Part shown: positions 43,949-57,712 of the stretch, piece by piece
How positions within the stretch are numbered: position 1 is the first letter of the stretch
Layout of the letters: each line of letters opens with the position of its first letter
Assembly (NCBI GenBank): GCA_965202735.1
Contig: OZ241844.1
Coordinates: forward strand, 558,001-622,000
Reading direction: 5' to 3'
From: HK1 sp965202735
GTDB taxonomy: Bacteria > Pseudomonadota > Gammaproteobacteria > HK1
Length of the DNA: 64,000 bases
Notes under the pieces: generated by a model
Database searches by the model: none
What the model was told of the DNA's origin: nothing
What the model saw: only the letters and a program-made list of their open reading frames with translations
Program-made: the position numbers and the translations under genes

Positions 43949-45250
43949 TCAGCCGCGCTCCTTCCTGGACACGTAGTCGCGCCGCGCCGCGCCCACGTAG
44001 CGTTGCTGCGGGCGCCCGATGCGCTGCTCGTCGCCGGAGAAGAACTCCAGCCAGTGCGCCACCCAGCCGACCGTGCGCGAGAGGGCGAAGATCACGGTGA
44101 ACATGTTGAGCGGAATCCCCAGCGCGCTCAGGATGATGCCGGAGTAGAAGTCCACGTTGGGGTAGAGGTTGCGCTCGATGAAGTACTCGTCCCGAAGGGC
44201 GATCTCCTCCAGGCGCAACGCGACCTCGAACAGCGGCTGGTTGCTCGCGTCCAGGTCCTGGAGGAGGTCGTGGCACGCCTGGCGGATGATGGTCGCGCGG
44301 GGGTCGAAGTTCTTGTAGACGCGGTGCCCGAACCCCATCAGACGGAACGGGTCGTCGCGGTCCTTGGCGCGCTCCACGTACCTCGGGATCCCGGCCGGAT
44401 CCCTGATGTCGCGGAGCATGTCGATCACCGCTTCGTTCGCGCCTCCGTGCGCCGGTCCCCACAGGGTGGCGATGCCGGCCGCGATGCACGCGTAGGGGTT
44501 CGCGCCGGAGCTGCCCGCGAGCCGCACCGTGGATGTGCTCGCGTTCTGCTCGTGGTCGGCGTGCAGGATCATCATCAGCTCCAGGGCGCGCACCGCGACG
44601 GGGGTCGGAATGTACGGCTCGGCGCGGACCGCGAACATCATCTGGAGGAAGTTCTCCACGTAGCCGAGCGAGTTGATCGGATACATGAAGGGCTGGCCGA
44701 TGCTGTACTTGTAGCAGTCGGCGACGATGGAGGGGAGCTTCGCGATCATGCGGATCGCGGCCAGCTCGCGGTGCTCGGGATCGCTGATGTCGAGGGTGTC
44801 GTGATAGAAGGTCGAGAGTGCGCCGACGATGCCGACGAGCATCCCCATCGGGTGGGCGTCGTGCCGGTACCCGGCGATGAACCTCCGGATCCCCTCGTGG
44901 ACCATCGTGTGCCGCCGGATCGCGGCGTTGAACTCGCTCCACTGCGCCTTGCCGGGAAGCTCGCCGTAGAGCAGGAGGTAGCAGATCTCGAGGAAGTTGC
45001 TGCGTTCGGCGAGCTGCTCGATGGGGTAGCCGCGATAGAGCAGCACGCCCTCCTCCCCGTCGATGCAGGTGATCGTGCTGGAGCAGCTCGCGGTCGACGC
45101 GAAGCCGGGGTCGTAGGTGAAGTAGCCGAGCTTCGACGGCAGGGCCCGGATGTCGATGACCGGGCGTCCGTGGACGCCTTCGAGCACCTCGCAGTCGACG
45201 CTGTCTCCCGAGGAACGGTCCGTGATCGTTACGACCCTTCGATTCGTCAT
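43949..45250 (-). CDS. gltA: citrate synthase
   Basis: 433 residues, type II (hexameric, NADH-sensitive type in many proteobacteria) citrate synthase. It has CIDGEEGVLLYRGYPIEQLA, the active-site LHADHEQNASTSTVRLAGSS (His), LWGPAHGGANEAVI (His) and FGHRVYKNFDPRA, with the catalytic Asp in YPNVDFYSGI. ATG 45250 (MTNRRVVTITD) follows GGGAGAG; the frame's extension to 45646 overlaps the sucA start region. It is divergent from sucA with a 293-bp gap that should hold both promoters. Confidence 0.96.
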   Translation of the reverse strand: MTNRRVVTITDRSSGDSVDCEVLEGVHGRPVIDIRALPSKLGYFTYDPGFASTASCSSTITCIDGEEGVLLYRGYPIEQLAERSNFLEICYLLLYGELPGKAQWSEFNAAIRRHTMVHEGIRRFIAGYRHDAHPMGMLVGIVGALSTFYHDTLDISDPEHRELAAIRMIAKLPSIVADCYKYSIGQPFMYPINSLGYVENFLQMMFAVRAEPYIPTPVAVRALELMMILHADHEQNASTSTVRLAGSSGANPYACIAAGIATLWGPAHGGANEAVIDMLRDIRDPAGIPRYVERAKDRDDPFRLMGFGHRVYKNFDPRATIIRQACHDLLQDLDASNQPLFEVALRLEEIALRDEYFIERNLYPNVDFYSGIILSALGIPLNMFTVIFALSRTVGWVAHWLEFFSGDEQRIGRPQQRYVGAARRDYVSRKERG

Positions 45251-45543
45251 GTTGCTCTCCCGTGACTCGGGCGCGGCGGACGCGATCGGAGCCCCGGGAT
45301 CCGGCTTCCCGGGCGGGAATCCGGCGCTCCGGCCGTTCGGCGGGCTGCGCTCCGGGGATGTCCATTCCGGGTCCGTGCCGGGCGGCCCGGGAAGGCCGTG
45401 ATGGTTGCGGCAGGGAGCGCAATGGCCTTGCACGACGGGAAACGATCTTACACGCAACGGACCGCCCGTACCCAATCGGACGATCCGATCGGCTAGACTT
45501 TCCCGCAACCGATTGATCTGCCGTGCGAGCCGAGAGCCGAACG

Positions 45544-48330
45544 ATGGATTCATCCCTTCTCCGGATGGGGAACGCCGGGTTCCTCGACGACCTCTACCTC
45601 GCCTGGCGCGCGGACCCGGGCTCGGTCGACCCGCGGTGGCGCGCATTCTTCGCCGGTCTCGACGCCGAGCCCGCCTCCGCCCGCCCGCCGTCGCCGGGCG
45701 ACGTCCCGGAGCTCTCCCGGCGGCAGATGGCGGAGCTCACCGAGCAGCAGATGAAGGTCGTGGCGCTCATCAACGCCAACCGGTACCGCGGCCACCGCGG
45801 CGCCGACATCGACCCCATCAGGGTCTACGAGCGGCCTCCCGTCCCCGACCTCTTCCCCGCGCACTTCGGCTTCGGCGAGGACGACCTCGATCGGACGTTC
45901 AACACCGGGACGCTCCACATCGGCAAGCCGGAAGCGACGCTGCGGGAGATCGACGCCCTGCTGCGCGACACCTACCGCGGATCGATCGGCACCGAGCTGA
46001 CCCATCTCTCCTCCACCGAGCAGAAACGGTGGGTGCAGGAGCAGCTCGAGTCGTGCCGGGGGCGGCCGAGCTTCGATGCGGCCAGGAAGCGCGACATCCT
46101 GCGCCGGGTCACCGCCGCCCGGAAGCTCGAGGACTACCTGCACCGCAAGTACGTCGGCCAGAAGCGGTTCTCGCTCGAAGGCGGCGAGAACCTGATCCCC
46201 CTCCTCGACGAGGTGGTGCAGAACGCCGGGAGCCGCGGCGTGCGCGAGGCGGTCATCGGCATGGCCCATCGCGGGCGGCTCAACGTGCTGGTGAACATCC
46301 TCGGCAAGCATCCGGGGGTGCTGTTCGGGGAGTTCGAAGGCCAGGTCGACGTGGGCGTCGGCTCGGGCGACGTGAAGTACCACCTGGGCTTCTCCTCCAC
46401 CGTGGAGACGCCCGGCGGGCCGATCCACCTCGTGCTCGCGTTCAACCCCTCCCACCTCGAGATCATCAACCCGGTGGTGGAAGGGTCGGTCCGGGCCCGG
46501 CAGGAGCGACGCGGAGACTCGACCCGCGACCAGGTGCTGCCGATTCTGATCCATGGCGACGCCGCCTTCTCCGGCCAGGGGGTGGTGACCGAGACCCTGA
46601 ACCTCTCGGAGACGCGCGGCTACGGCACCGGCGGCACCGTGCACGTGGTGGTGAACAACCAGATCGGCTTCACCACCAGCGACCCCCTCGATTCCCGCTC
46701 GACCCTGTACTGCACCGACGTCGCCAAGCTCGTGCAGGCGCCGATCTTCCACGTCAACGGCAACGACGCCGAGGCGGTGGTCTTCGTCGCCGGGCTCGCC
46801 CTCGACTTCCGGATGCGGTTCAAGAAGGACGTGGTCGTCGACATGATCTGCTTCCGCCGCTACGGCCACAACGAGGCCGACGAGCCGCTCGCGACCCAGC
46901 CGATGATGTACCGGAAGATTCGTACCCAGCCGGGCCCGCGCAAGTTCTACGCGGACCGGCTCGTCGCCGAGGGCGTGGTCGAGCCCGGCGAGCCGGAGGC
47001 GATGTCCGATGCCTATCTCGCCGACCTCGAGGCGGACCGCGTGGTGTCGCGGCCTCTCGTCGACGACGGGGTAAGCCCGCACCTCGCGCACTGGACGCCG
47101 TACATCGGCACCGGCTGGCGCGCTCCCGGCGACACCGCGGTGAGCATCGAACGCATCGAGCGCCTCGGAAAGAAGCTCTGCGAGTACCCCGCCGACTTCG
47201 AGCTGCACCGCAGCGTCCGGCGGATCGTCGACGCCCGCGGGGAGATGGCCCGCGGCGAGCGGCCGATGGACTGGGGGTTCGCCGAGAACCTCGCCTACGC
47301 GACGCTGCTCGAGGACGGCTACCCGGTACGCCTCTCCGGCCAGGACAGCCAGCGCGGCACGTTCTTCCACCGCCACGCGGTGCTGCACAACCAGAAGCGG
47401 TTCGGCACCTGGACCCCGCTCCGGCACCTGTTCGACGGCCAGCCCGGATTCCGGGCCATCAACTCGATGCTCTCCGAGGTGGCGGTCCTGGGGTTCGAGT
47501 ACGGCTACAGCACCGCCGAGCCGGAGGGACTGATCATCTGGGAGGCGCAGTTCGGGGACTTCGCGAATGTCGCCCAGGTCGTCATCGACCAGTTCCTCAG
47601 CTCCTCGGAGGCGAAGTGGGGAAGGTTCTGCGGGCTCGTGCTGATGCTCCCGCACGGATACGACGGCCAGGGACCCGAGCACTCCTCGGCCCGCCTGGAG
47701 CGGTTCCTCCAGCTCTGCGCCGAGGAGAACATGCAGGTCTGCGTGCCGACGACGCCCGCGCAGATGTTCCATGTGCTGCGGCGCCAGCTCCTGCGGCCCT
47801 ACCGCAAGCCGCTCGTGATCATGAGCCCCAAGAGCCTGCTGCGTCACCGGCTCTCCACCTCCACCCGCGAGGAGCTCTGCACGGGTGGGTTCCAGGTCCT
47901 CATCGACGAGGTCGACAACATCGATCCCGGCCAGGTCACGCGGCTCGTGATGTGCTCCGGCAAGGTCTACTACAACATCCTGGAACGGCGGCGCGAGGCC
48001 GGTCTGCGGCATGTGGCCGTCGTGCGGGTGGAGCAGCTCTACCCGTTTCCCGAAGAGGAGATCCGGGCGGCGCTCGGGCGGTACCCGAAGGCGACCGAGA
48101 TCTGCTGGGCGCAGGACGAGCCGCGCAACCAGGGGAGCTGGTTCTTCATGCTCTCGCGGCGCCACCTCGCGGGATGCATCCGGCGCAGGCACACCCTGGT
48201 CTATGCCGGCCGCGACTACTCGGCGTCCCCCGCCGCGGGCTACCTCAACGTGCACACCAGCCAGCAGAGGACCCTGGTGGAGACCGCGCTGGGTCTCGAC
48301 CAGCCGGCGGCGCGCCGGAAGAGCGCGTGA
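45544..48330 (+). CDS. sucA: 2-oxoglutarate dehydrogenase E1 component
   Basis: 928 residues. Thiamine-dependent decarboxylase that starts the 2-oxoglutarate dehydrogenase complex. Features: DDLYLAWRADPGSVDPRWRA, GMAHRGRLNVLVNILGKHPG, the ThDP-binding HGDAAFSGQGVVTETLNL and FHVNGNDAEAVVFVAGLALD, the RRYGHNEADEP loop, and SQRGTFFHRHAVLH. ATG 45544 (MDSSLLRMGNAGFL) is preferred over the GTG at 45523. sucB begins 35 bp after the stop. Confidence 0.97.
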   Translation: MDSSLLRMGNAGFLDDLYLAWRADPGSVDPRWRAFFAGLDAEPASARPPSPGDVPELSRRQMAELTEQQMKVVALINANRYRGHRGADIDPIRVYERPPVPDLFPAHFGFGEDDLDRTFNTGTLHIGKPEATLREIDALLRDTYRGSIGTELTHLSSTEQKRWVQEQLESCRGRPSFDAARKRDILRRVTAARKLEDYLHRKYVGQKRFSLEGGENLIPLLDEVVQNAGSRGVREAVIGMAHRGRLNVLVNILGKHPGVLFGEFEGQVDVGVGSGDVKYHLGFSSTVETPGGPIHLVLAFNPSHLEIINPVVEGSVRARQERRGDSTRDQVLPILIHGDAAFSGQGVVTETLNLSETRGYGTGGTVHVVVNNQIGFTTSDPLDSRSTLYCTDVAKLVQAPIFHVNGNDAEAVVFVAGLALDFRMRFKKDVVVDMICFRRYGHNEADEPLATQPMMYRKIRTQPGPRKFYADRLVAEGVVEPGEPEAMSDAYLADLEADRVVSRPLVDDGVSPHLAHWTPYIGTGWRAPGDTAVSIERIERLGKKLCEYPADFELHRSVRRIVDARGEMARGERPMDWGFAENLAYATLLEDGYPVRLSGQDSQRGTFFHRHAVLHNQKRFGTWTPLRHLFDGQPGFRAINSMLSEVAVLGFEYGYSTAEPEGLIIWEAQFGDFANVAQVVIDQFLSSSEAKWGRFCGLVLMLPHGYDGQGPEHSSARLERFLQLCAEENMQVCVPTTPAQMFHVLRRQLLRPYRKPLVIMSPKSLLRHRLSTSTREELCTGGFQVLIDEVDNIDPGQVTRLVMCSGKVYYNILERRREAGLRHVAVVRVEQLYPFPEEEIRAALGRYPKATEICWAQDEPRNQGSWFFMLSRRHLAGCIRRRHTLVYAGRDYSASPAAGYLNVHTSQQRTLVETALGLDQPAARRKSA

Positions 48331-48365
48331 GCATGGGTGGCGGAGCGGACGGAGGAGACAGCGCA

Positions 48366-49751
<1,386 letters not shown>

Positions 49752-49799
49752 TTCCGGCCGCGGGCGCCGGGCAATCGGAAATCGGGAGCCGGATGCACA

Positions 49800-51218
49800 A
49801 TGGACAGCTTCGATGTGGTGGTCATCGGCGCCGGTCCCGGCGGATACGTCGCGGCCATCCGGGCCGCGCAGCTCGGGCTGCGCACCGCCTGCGTCGACGC
49901 CTGGCTCGATGCGCGCGGGAAGCCGGCCCTCGGCGGCACCTGCCTGAACGTCGGCTGCATCCCGTCGAAGGCGCTCCTCGACTCCTCCCACCACTACCAC
50001 AACCTCCGCCACCTCCTGCCCGCGCACGGCATCGAAGCCGGCGACGTCAGGCTGGACCTCGGGCGGATGCTCGCGCGCAAGGACAAGGTGGTGCGGACCC
50101 TGACCCGCGGGGTCGCGGGGCTGCTGCGCAAGAACAGGGTCGAATCGATCAGCGGGCTCGCCACCCTGCGGGGCGGCGGCGCGGTCGGGGTCGCCCCGCA
50201 CGGGGGCGGCAAGCCCCGGACGCTCGCCGCGCGGCACATCGTCCTCGCCACCGGCTCGGTCCCGGTCCGCATCCCGGTGGCGGAGGTCGACGGGGACCGC
50301 ATCGTGGACAACGAAGGCGCCCTCGCGTTCTCCGGGGTGCCGGAACGGCTCGGCATCATCGGCGCCGGCGTCATCGGCCTGGAGCTCGGCAGCGTGTGGG
50401 CGCGGCTCGGCTCGGAGGTGACGGTCCTCGAAGCGCTCGACGGCTTCCTGCCCGCCGCGGACCGGCGGATCGCGGGCGAGGCGCTGAAGGCATTCAGGCG
50501 CCAGGGGCTCGACATCCGGCTCGGCGCGCGGGTCACCGGCGCCCGCCCCCGCGAGGCCGGGGTGACCGTCGGCTACGAAGACGCCGAAGGCCCGCACGAG
50601 CTCGAGCTCGACCGGCTCGTGGTCGCGGTCGGCCGCCGCGCCAACACCGAGGGTCTCGACCCCGCCGCGGCCGGCGTCGAGCTCGACGACCACGGCCGCA
50701 TCGCCGTCGACGACCAGGGCCGCACCACCGCGGCCGGCATCTGGGCGGTCGGCGACGCGGTGGCGGGGCCGATGCTCGCGCACAAGGCGTCGGAGGAAGG
50801 GGTTGCGGTGGCCGAGCGCATCGCGGGACGCGCCGCGCACGTCGACCACGGCCTCGTCCCCTGGGTCATCTACACCCACCCGGAGATCGCGTGGGTCGGC
50901 CGGACCGGGGCCGAGCTCGAAGCGGCCGGCATCGAGCACCGGGAAGGGTCGTTTCCGTTCCTCGCGAGCGGCCGCGCCCAAGGCTCGGGAGAGACCGATG
51001 GGGTGGTCAGGGTGCTCGCGGATGCCGCGACCGATCGCATCCTGGGCGTCCACGTGTTCGCGGCCGGCGCCTCGGAGCTGATCGCCGAGGCGGTGGTGGC
51101 GATGGCCTTCGACGCGAGCGCGGAGGACATCGCCCGCACCATCCATGCCCACCCCACCCTCGCCGAGGCCGTGCACGAGGCGGCGCTGGCGGTCGACGGG
51201 CGGGCGATCCACATCTGA
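49800..51218 (+). CDS. lpdA: dihydrolipoyl dehydrogenase (E3)
   Basis: 472 residues. FAD-disulfide oxidoreductase that reoxidises the E2 lipoate. Clear motifs: VVVIGAGPGGYVAAIRAAQL (FAD), redox pair GGTCLNVGCIPSKALL, GIIGAGVIGLELGSVWARLG (NAD), IWAVGDAVAGPMLAHKA, and the C-terminal His-Glu in HAHPTLAEAVHEAA. It starts 48 bp after sucB and is likely dedicated to the OGDH complex. A short GC-only hairpin follows at 51233-51252. Confidence 0.96.
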   Translation: MDSFDVVVIGAGPGGYVAAIRAAQLGLRTACVDAWLDARGKPALGGTCLNVGCIPSKALLDSSHHYHNLRHLLPAHGIEAGDVRLDLGRMLARKDKVVRTLTRGVAGLLRKNRVESISGLATLRGGGAVGVAPHGGGKPRTLAARHIVLATGSVPVRIPVAEVDGDRIVDNEGALAFSGVPERLGIIGAGVIGLELGSVWARLGSEVTVLEALDGFLPAADRRIAGEALKAFRRQGLDIRLGARVTGARPREAGVTVGYEDAEGPHELELDRLVVAVGRRANTEGLDPAAAGVELDDHGRIAVDDQGRTTAAGIWAVGDAVAGPMLAHKASEEGVAVAERIAGRAAHVDHGLVPWVIYTHPEIAWVGRTGAELEAAGIEHREGSFPFLASGRAQGSGETDGVVRVLADAATDRILGVHVFAAGASELIAEAVVAMAFDASAEDIARTIHAHPTLAEAVHEAALAVDGRAIHI

Positions 51219-51232
51219 GCCGGCCGCTGGAA

Positions 51233-51252
51233 CCGGCCGGGCGAACGGCCGG
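51233..51252. terminator. GC hairpin after lpdA, possible terminator
   Basis: CCGGCCG, loop GGCGAA, CGGCCGG: a perfect 7-bp stem in the lpdA-acnA gap. No T-run follows, so intrinsic termination is unlikely to be strong. Confidence 0.3.
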
Positions 51253-51487
51253 CCCCGCCCCTCCCCGGGGGGCATGCGTCCGATTCGCGAAGTCCCTCGT
51301 TTCCGGCCCTGGGAGATCCTGGGAGCGAAGGCATCCCGCCCTCGTCCGCGAAGGCGGACGCCATCGGTCCCGGGCGCCCGCCAGTCGGACGCACACCCCG
51401 CCCGGACCGCGCCTACCATCGCCGGGAGGGTTGGAAGATAATGCTGCGCGACAGCATCCGACCGCTTCGGCGTGAAGGAGTCCGGGC

Positions 51488-54166
<2,679 letters not shown>

Positions 54167-54215
54167 CCCGTCCGCCGCCGCAATCCCCGCCACCCGAACA
54201 CCGGAGGACAAGCCG

Positions 54216-54581
54216 ATGAACGAGCAGACCCGCACCGAAGTCGAAGCCGCCGCGTTCCGGCGCCTGATCGAGCACCTGCGCGCACACACCGAGGTACAGA
54301 ACATCGACCTCATGAACCTCGCCGGGTTCTGCCGCAACTGCCTCTCCAAGTGGTACCGCGCCGCGGCCGAGGACCGGGGCGAGGAGATGACCTACGAGGA
54401 AGCGCGCGAGATCGTCTACGCGATGCCCTACTCCGAGTGGAAGTCGAGGCACCAGCGGGAAGCGACGCCCGGGCAGCAGGCCGCCTACGACGCGAGACGG
54501 GCCGCGGACGCACAGGACCGCCCACCGCTGCGGCATTCGCCCCGACCCGTCATGGCGCGACGCGCGAAGGCGCGGCCATGA
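54216..54581 (+). CDS. DUF1244 protein
   Basis: 121 residues. Family signature: AAFRRLIEHLRAHTEVQNID, LMNLAGFCRNCLSKWYRAAA and TYEEAREIVYAMPYSEWKSR. The two cysteines in CRNC are conserved. The function is not known. It begins 49 bp downstream of acnA and may be cotranscribed. The last 35 residues are outside the conserved domain and end in a basic ARRAKARP tail. Confidence 0.9.
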   Translation: MNEQTRTEVEAAAFRRLIEHLRAHTEVQNIDLMNLAGFCRNCLSKWYRAAAEDRGEEMTYEEAREIVYAMPYSEWKSRHQREATPGQQAAYDARRAADAQDRPPLRHSPRPVMARRAKARP

Positions 54582-54750
54582 TGGCGCGTGCCGAGCCTCG
54601 GCGAGGCGAATGACAGGGAATGCCGCCGTTCAATCCCGCACCGGCGACCCGCTCTTTCTGCTCGTCGGCTGAGCCGCGTATCATCCGGGCCGAGTCGAGG
54701 CCCGAACACCCTGGCCCAAGGGCCCACGCACCCCCACGGGAGAAGCCGCC

Positions 54751-56538
54751 ATGACCGACCGTCCGCGTCCACCCGGTTCGAAGCCCCACGCACCGCTGCT
54801 CGAACGATGGAACGAGGCCCACGATTTCGATCCCGCCGACCCCGCGTTCGGGCTGAGCCGGCACGACCTCGCCGGCCCGGTGCTCGGGCGCCGCACCGTT
54901 CTGAGGCTCCTCGCCGCATCGGGGTTGCTGACCGCCGCCCACCTGATGCCGGGCGTCGGGATGCGGCCGGCCCGGGCCGCGGCCGGCGGCACGCTGCGCG
55001 CGGGCTGGGCGAGCGTCGGCGAGTTCCGAACCATCGACCCGGCGCAGATCAACCAGGTGCTGCTGTTCCAGATCGCGTCCAACGTGCTGAGCGGGCTGAC
55101 CCACATCAATCCGCGGTTGCAGGCCGAAGGGGACCTCGCCATCGACTGGTCGGTCGACGGCGCGGGAACGCGGTACACGTTCAACCTGCGCGAAGGGGTG
55201 ACGTTCCACAACGGCGACCCGTTCACCGCCGACGACGTCATCTTCACCTGGGAGCGGTCCAGGGACCCGGACAAGTCGATCCACTCGCGCGTCGTCGCCA
55301 ACATCGCGGGCATCGAGAAGCTGGGTCCCCACAAGATCGGGATCTCGCTCAAGGCGCCGCAGGCCTCGTTCCTGGTGAAGACGCTGGAGCGATCGTCGGG
55401 ACGCGCCATGACCATCGTCTCGCGGGGCGCGCTCGCGAGCATGGGCGCCTCCGACTACGGGCTGCGCGCGGTCGGCACCGGACCGTTCAGGGTGACCGAC
55501 CACCAGATGGGGCAGTCGATGACCCTGGAGCGGTTCGAGGGCTACTACGACCCCGAGCGCCCGAAGCTCGACCGGATCGTCATCACCCCGATCATCGACC
55601 CGGAGCCGCTGGCCGCGGCCATCGAGGCGGGCGACATCCACATCATCGGCGGCAATCCGGTGGCGCCGGAGCTGGTCGACCGGTTCGAGGCCAACCCCGA
55701 CCTCGACGTCTCGACCGTCCCCGGTCCGGGGTTCCAGGGCATCTTCCTCAACCCCTGGCGCGACCCGATGAGGGTGCCGGACTTCTCCAGGCCGGTCGAG
55801 GCGCTGAAGAAGGAGCCGGGGTTCATGGTGCGCCTCGCCATCGCCAAGGCGATCGACCGGGACCTGTACATCCGGCAGGCCCAGTTCGGGCGCGGCACTC
55901 CGGCCTACGGCACCATCAATCCGGCCATGGGCTTCTACTTCGACGACACCCTCGGAGAGACCTCCGAGCAGGCGTTCGACCTGGAGGCGGCGCGCACCCT
56001 GCTGGCGGACGCCGGATTCCCGAACGGTGAAGGGTTCCCGACCCTGAAGATCCTCTGCACTCCCGCCGCCCGGCGGGACTGCCTGGTGATCAGGAACCTG
56101 CTCAGGAAGAGCATCGGCATCGACATCGAGCTCGACACCAAGGACTTCCCGGTCCTGCTCGACGAGTTCCAGACCATGAACTTCGACCTCTGCCGGCTCG
56201 GGTCGGGCGGCGACTTCGACCCGGACGACGGCGTCGTGGACTGGGTCCAGACCGAGTCGAAGTTCAACGGCCGCAAGCGGAACCGGGACGAGATGCCGTT
56301 CGGCCTGTTCTCGGACCCGGAGGTCGACGAGCTCGTGGCCCGGCAGTCCGTCACGGCGGACGTCGAGGCCCGCAAGGCCATCGTCCAGAGGGTGAACCGG
56401 ATCACCTCGGACAAGGTGGCGCAGGCGTTCCTGTACCACCCCGCCGACATCCTGGTCACCCGCAAGGAAGTCGACTTCCCGGCCGAGAGCCGCATCCCCG
56501 GCCTCGTGGACATGGACCGGGTGACGCTGTCCGGCTGA
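54751..56538 (+). CDS. ABC transporter substrate-binding protein, family 5 (oligopeptide type)
   Basis: 595 residues. A twin-arginine-like export signal (LGRRTVLRLLAASGLLTAAH) about 50 residues in is followed by the SBP_bac_5 fold: FNLREGVTFHNGDPFTADDV, then FTWERSRDP, VGTGPFRVTDHQMGQ, and RLAIAKAIDRDLYIRQAQFG. It captures a peptide, glycoside or similar ligand in the periplasm for the two permeases downstream. The preceding residues may be an extended N-region. A 12-bp perfect inverted repeat just after the stop probably separates its expression from the permeases. Confidence 0.92.
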   Translation: MTDRPRPPGSKPHAPLLERWNEAHDFDPADPAFGLSRHDLAGPVLGRRTVLRLLAASGLLTAAHLMPGVGMRPARAAAGGTLRAGWASVGEFRTIDPAQINQVLLFQIASNVLSGLTHINPRLQAEGDLAIDWSVDGAGTRYTFNLREGVTFHNGDPFTADDVIFTWERSRDPDKSIHSRVVANIAGIEKLGPHKIGISLKAPQASFLVKTLERSSGRAMTIVSRGALASMGASDYGLRAVGTGPFRVTDHQMGQSMTLERFEGYYDPERPKLDRIVITPIIDPEPLAAAIEAGDIHIIGGNPVAPELVDRFEANPDLDVSTVPGPGFQGIFLNPWRDPMRVPDFSRPVEALKKEPGFMVRLAIAKAIDRDLYIRQAQFGRGTPAYGTINPAMGFYFDDTLGETSEQAFDLEAARTLLADAGFPNGEGFPTLKILCTPAARRDCLVIRNLLRKSIGIDIELDTKDFPVLLDEFQTMNFDLCRLGSGGDFDPDDGVVDWVQTESKFNGRKRNRDEMPFGLFSDPEVDELVARQSVTADVEARKAIVQRVNRITSDKVAQAFLYHPADILVTRKEVDFPAESRIPGLVDMDRVTLSG

Positions 56539-56572
56539 CCCCGCCGAGGGTGCGCGCCATCGGACCGCGCGG

Positions 56573-56598
56573 GGGGCCGGCCGGCTCCGGCCGGCCCC
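56573..56598. terminator. 12-bp inverted repeat between binding protein and permease genes
   Basis: GGGGCCGGCCGG and its complement CCGGCCGGCCCC with a 2-base centre. Such a structure is commonly placed after binding-protein genes to raise their mRNA above that of the permeases. No T-run. Confidence 0.45.
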
Positions 56599-56764
56599 GC
56601 CCGCAGGCGTTCGCTGAAGCCGTGAAACCCCGTCCTGCCGAGCGGCCTTGCCGGGAGACGGGGAGAGACCGCAGTGCCGGCAACCCCGCGGGACCCGCGC
56701 GCCCGGCTCTCCCGCCGCTCCGTCACCACCACGGTCCGAGCGAACGCCCGCCCCCGCCCCGGCC

Positions 56765-57712
56765 ATGACGAAGTACCTCCTCCGACGCTGCCTCGGCGCC
56801 GTCGTCGTCATGTGGGCGGTGGCGACGCTGGTCTTCTTCATGCTGCGGATCGTGCCCGGCGACCCGCTCTCGGCGATGCTCTTCGACGCCGCGGACCCGG
56901 CGGTGGCGGACGAGCTGCGCGTGAAATTCGGCCTCGACCGGCCGCTGCCGGTGCAGTACGCGAAGTGGTTCCGGCTCGTGCTGCAGGGCGACCTCGGCAG
57001 CTCCATCTACGGCTCGCGCATCCCGGTGAGCCAGATACTGATCGAGGCGGCGCCGCGCACGCTCTCGCTCGCGGTGCTGGCCTTCTGCGTGGCGGTCCTG
57101 ATCGCGATCCCGGCGGGGCTCGTCTCGGCGCTGAGGCGCGGCCGGCCGATCGACCACGGCGTGACCTTCATCGCCTTCCTGGGCCTCTCGATGCCGGACT
57201 TCTGGCTCGGCATCCTGCTGATCATCCTGTTCGCGGCCCACCTCGGCTGGCTGCCCGCCATCGGCTACGAGCCGCTCTCGAACGGCTTCTGGCCGTGGCT
57301 CTCGCACCTCGTCCTCCCGGCCATCGCGGCCGGCACCACGTTCAGCGCCATCATCGCGCGGATGGTGCGATCGTCGATGCTGGAGGTGCTGAAGACCGAC
57401 TACGTCCGGGTCGCGGAGGCGAGGGGCCTCACCCCGTGGCGCGTGGTGATGGGGCACGCCTTTCCCAACGCCCTGATTCCGGTGATCACGGTGATGGGCA
57501 TCGCCTTCGGCCTGCTGATGGCGTCGGCGGTGGTGGTCGAGACGGTCTTCGCCATCAAGGGGCTCGGACGCATCCTCATCGAGGGGATCCTGAACCGCGA
57601 CTACCCGGTGGTGCAGGGCGCGATCCTCGCCGTCTCGTTCATCTTCGTGTTCGTCAACCTGCTGGTCGACGTGCTCTACGCGGCCATCGACCCGCGCATC
57701 CGGATCGAATGA
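56765..57712 (+). CDS. ABC transporter permease, DppB/OppB type
   Basis: 315 residues. Starts MTKYLLRRCLGAVVVMWAVA with a first helix, then LRIVPGDPLSAML, five more predicted helices, and the EAA loop VRVAEARGLTPWRVVMGHAF followed by GLLMASAVVVETVFAIKGLG. It is a membrane channel subunit for the upstream binding protein. The ATG overlaps nothing upstream; the stop overlaps the second permease by 4 bp (ATGA). No ATPase genes (DppD/F type) follow, so the ATPases are unlinked. Confidence 0.93.
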   Translation: MTKYLLRRCLGAVVVMWAVATLVFFMLRIVPGDPLSAMLFDAADPAVADELRVKFGLDRPLPVQYAKWFRLVLQGDLGSSIYGSRIPVSQILIEAAPRTLSLAVLAFCVAVLIAIPAGLVSALRRGRPIDHGVTFIAFLGLSMPDFWLGILLIILFAAHLGWLPAIGYEPLSNGFWPWLSHLVLPAIAAGTTFSAIIARMVRSSMLEVLKTDYVRVAEARGLTPWRVVMGHAFPNALIPVITVMGIAFGLLMASAVVVETVFAIKGLGRILIEGILNRDYPVVQGAILAVSFIFVFVNLLVDVLYAAIDPRIRIE

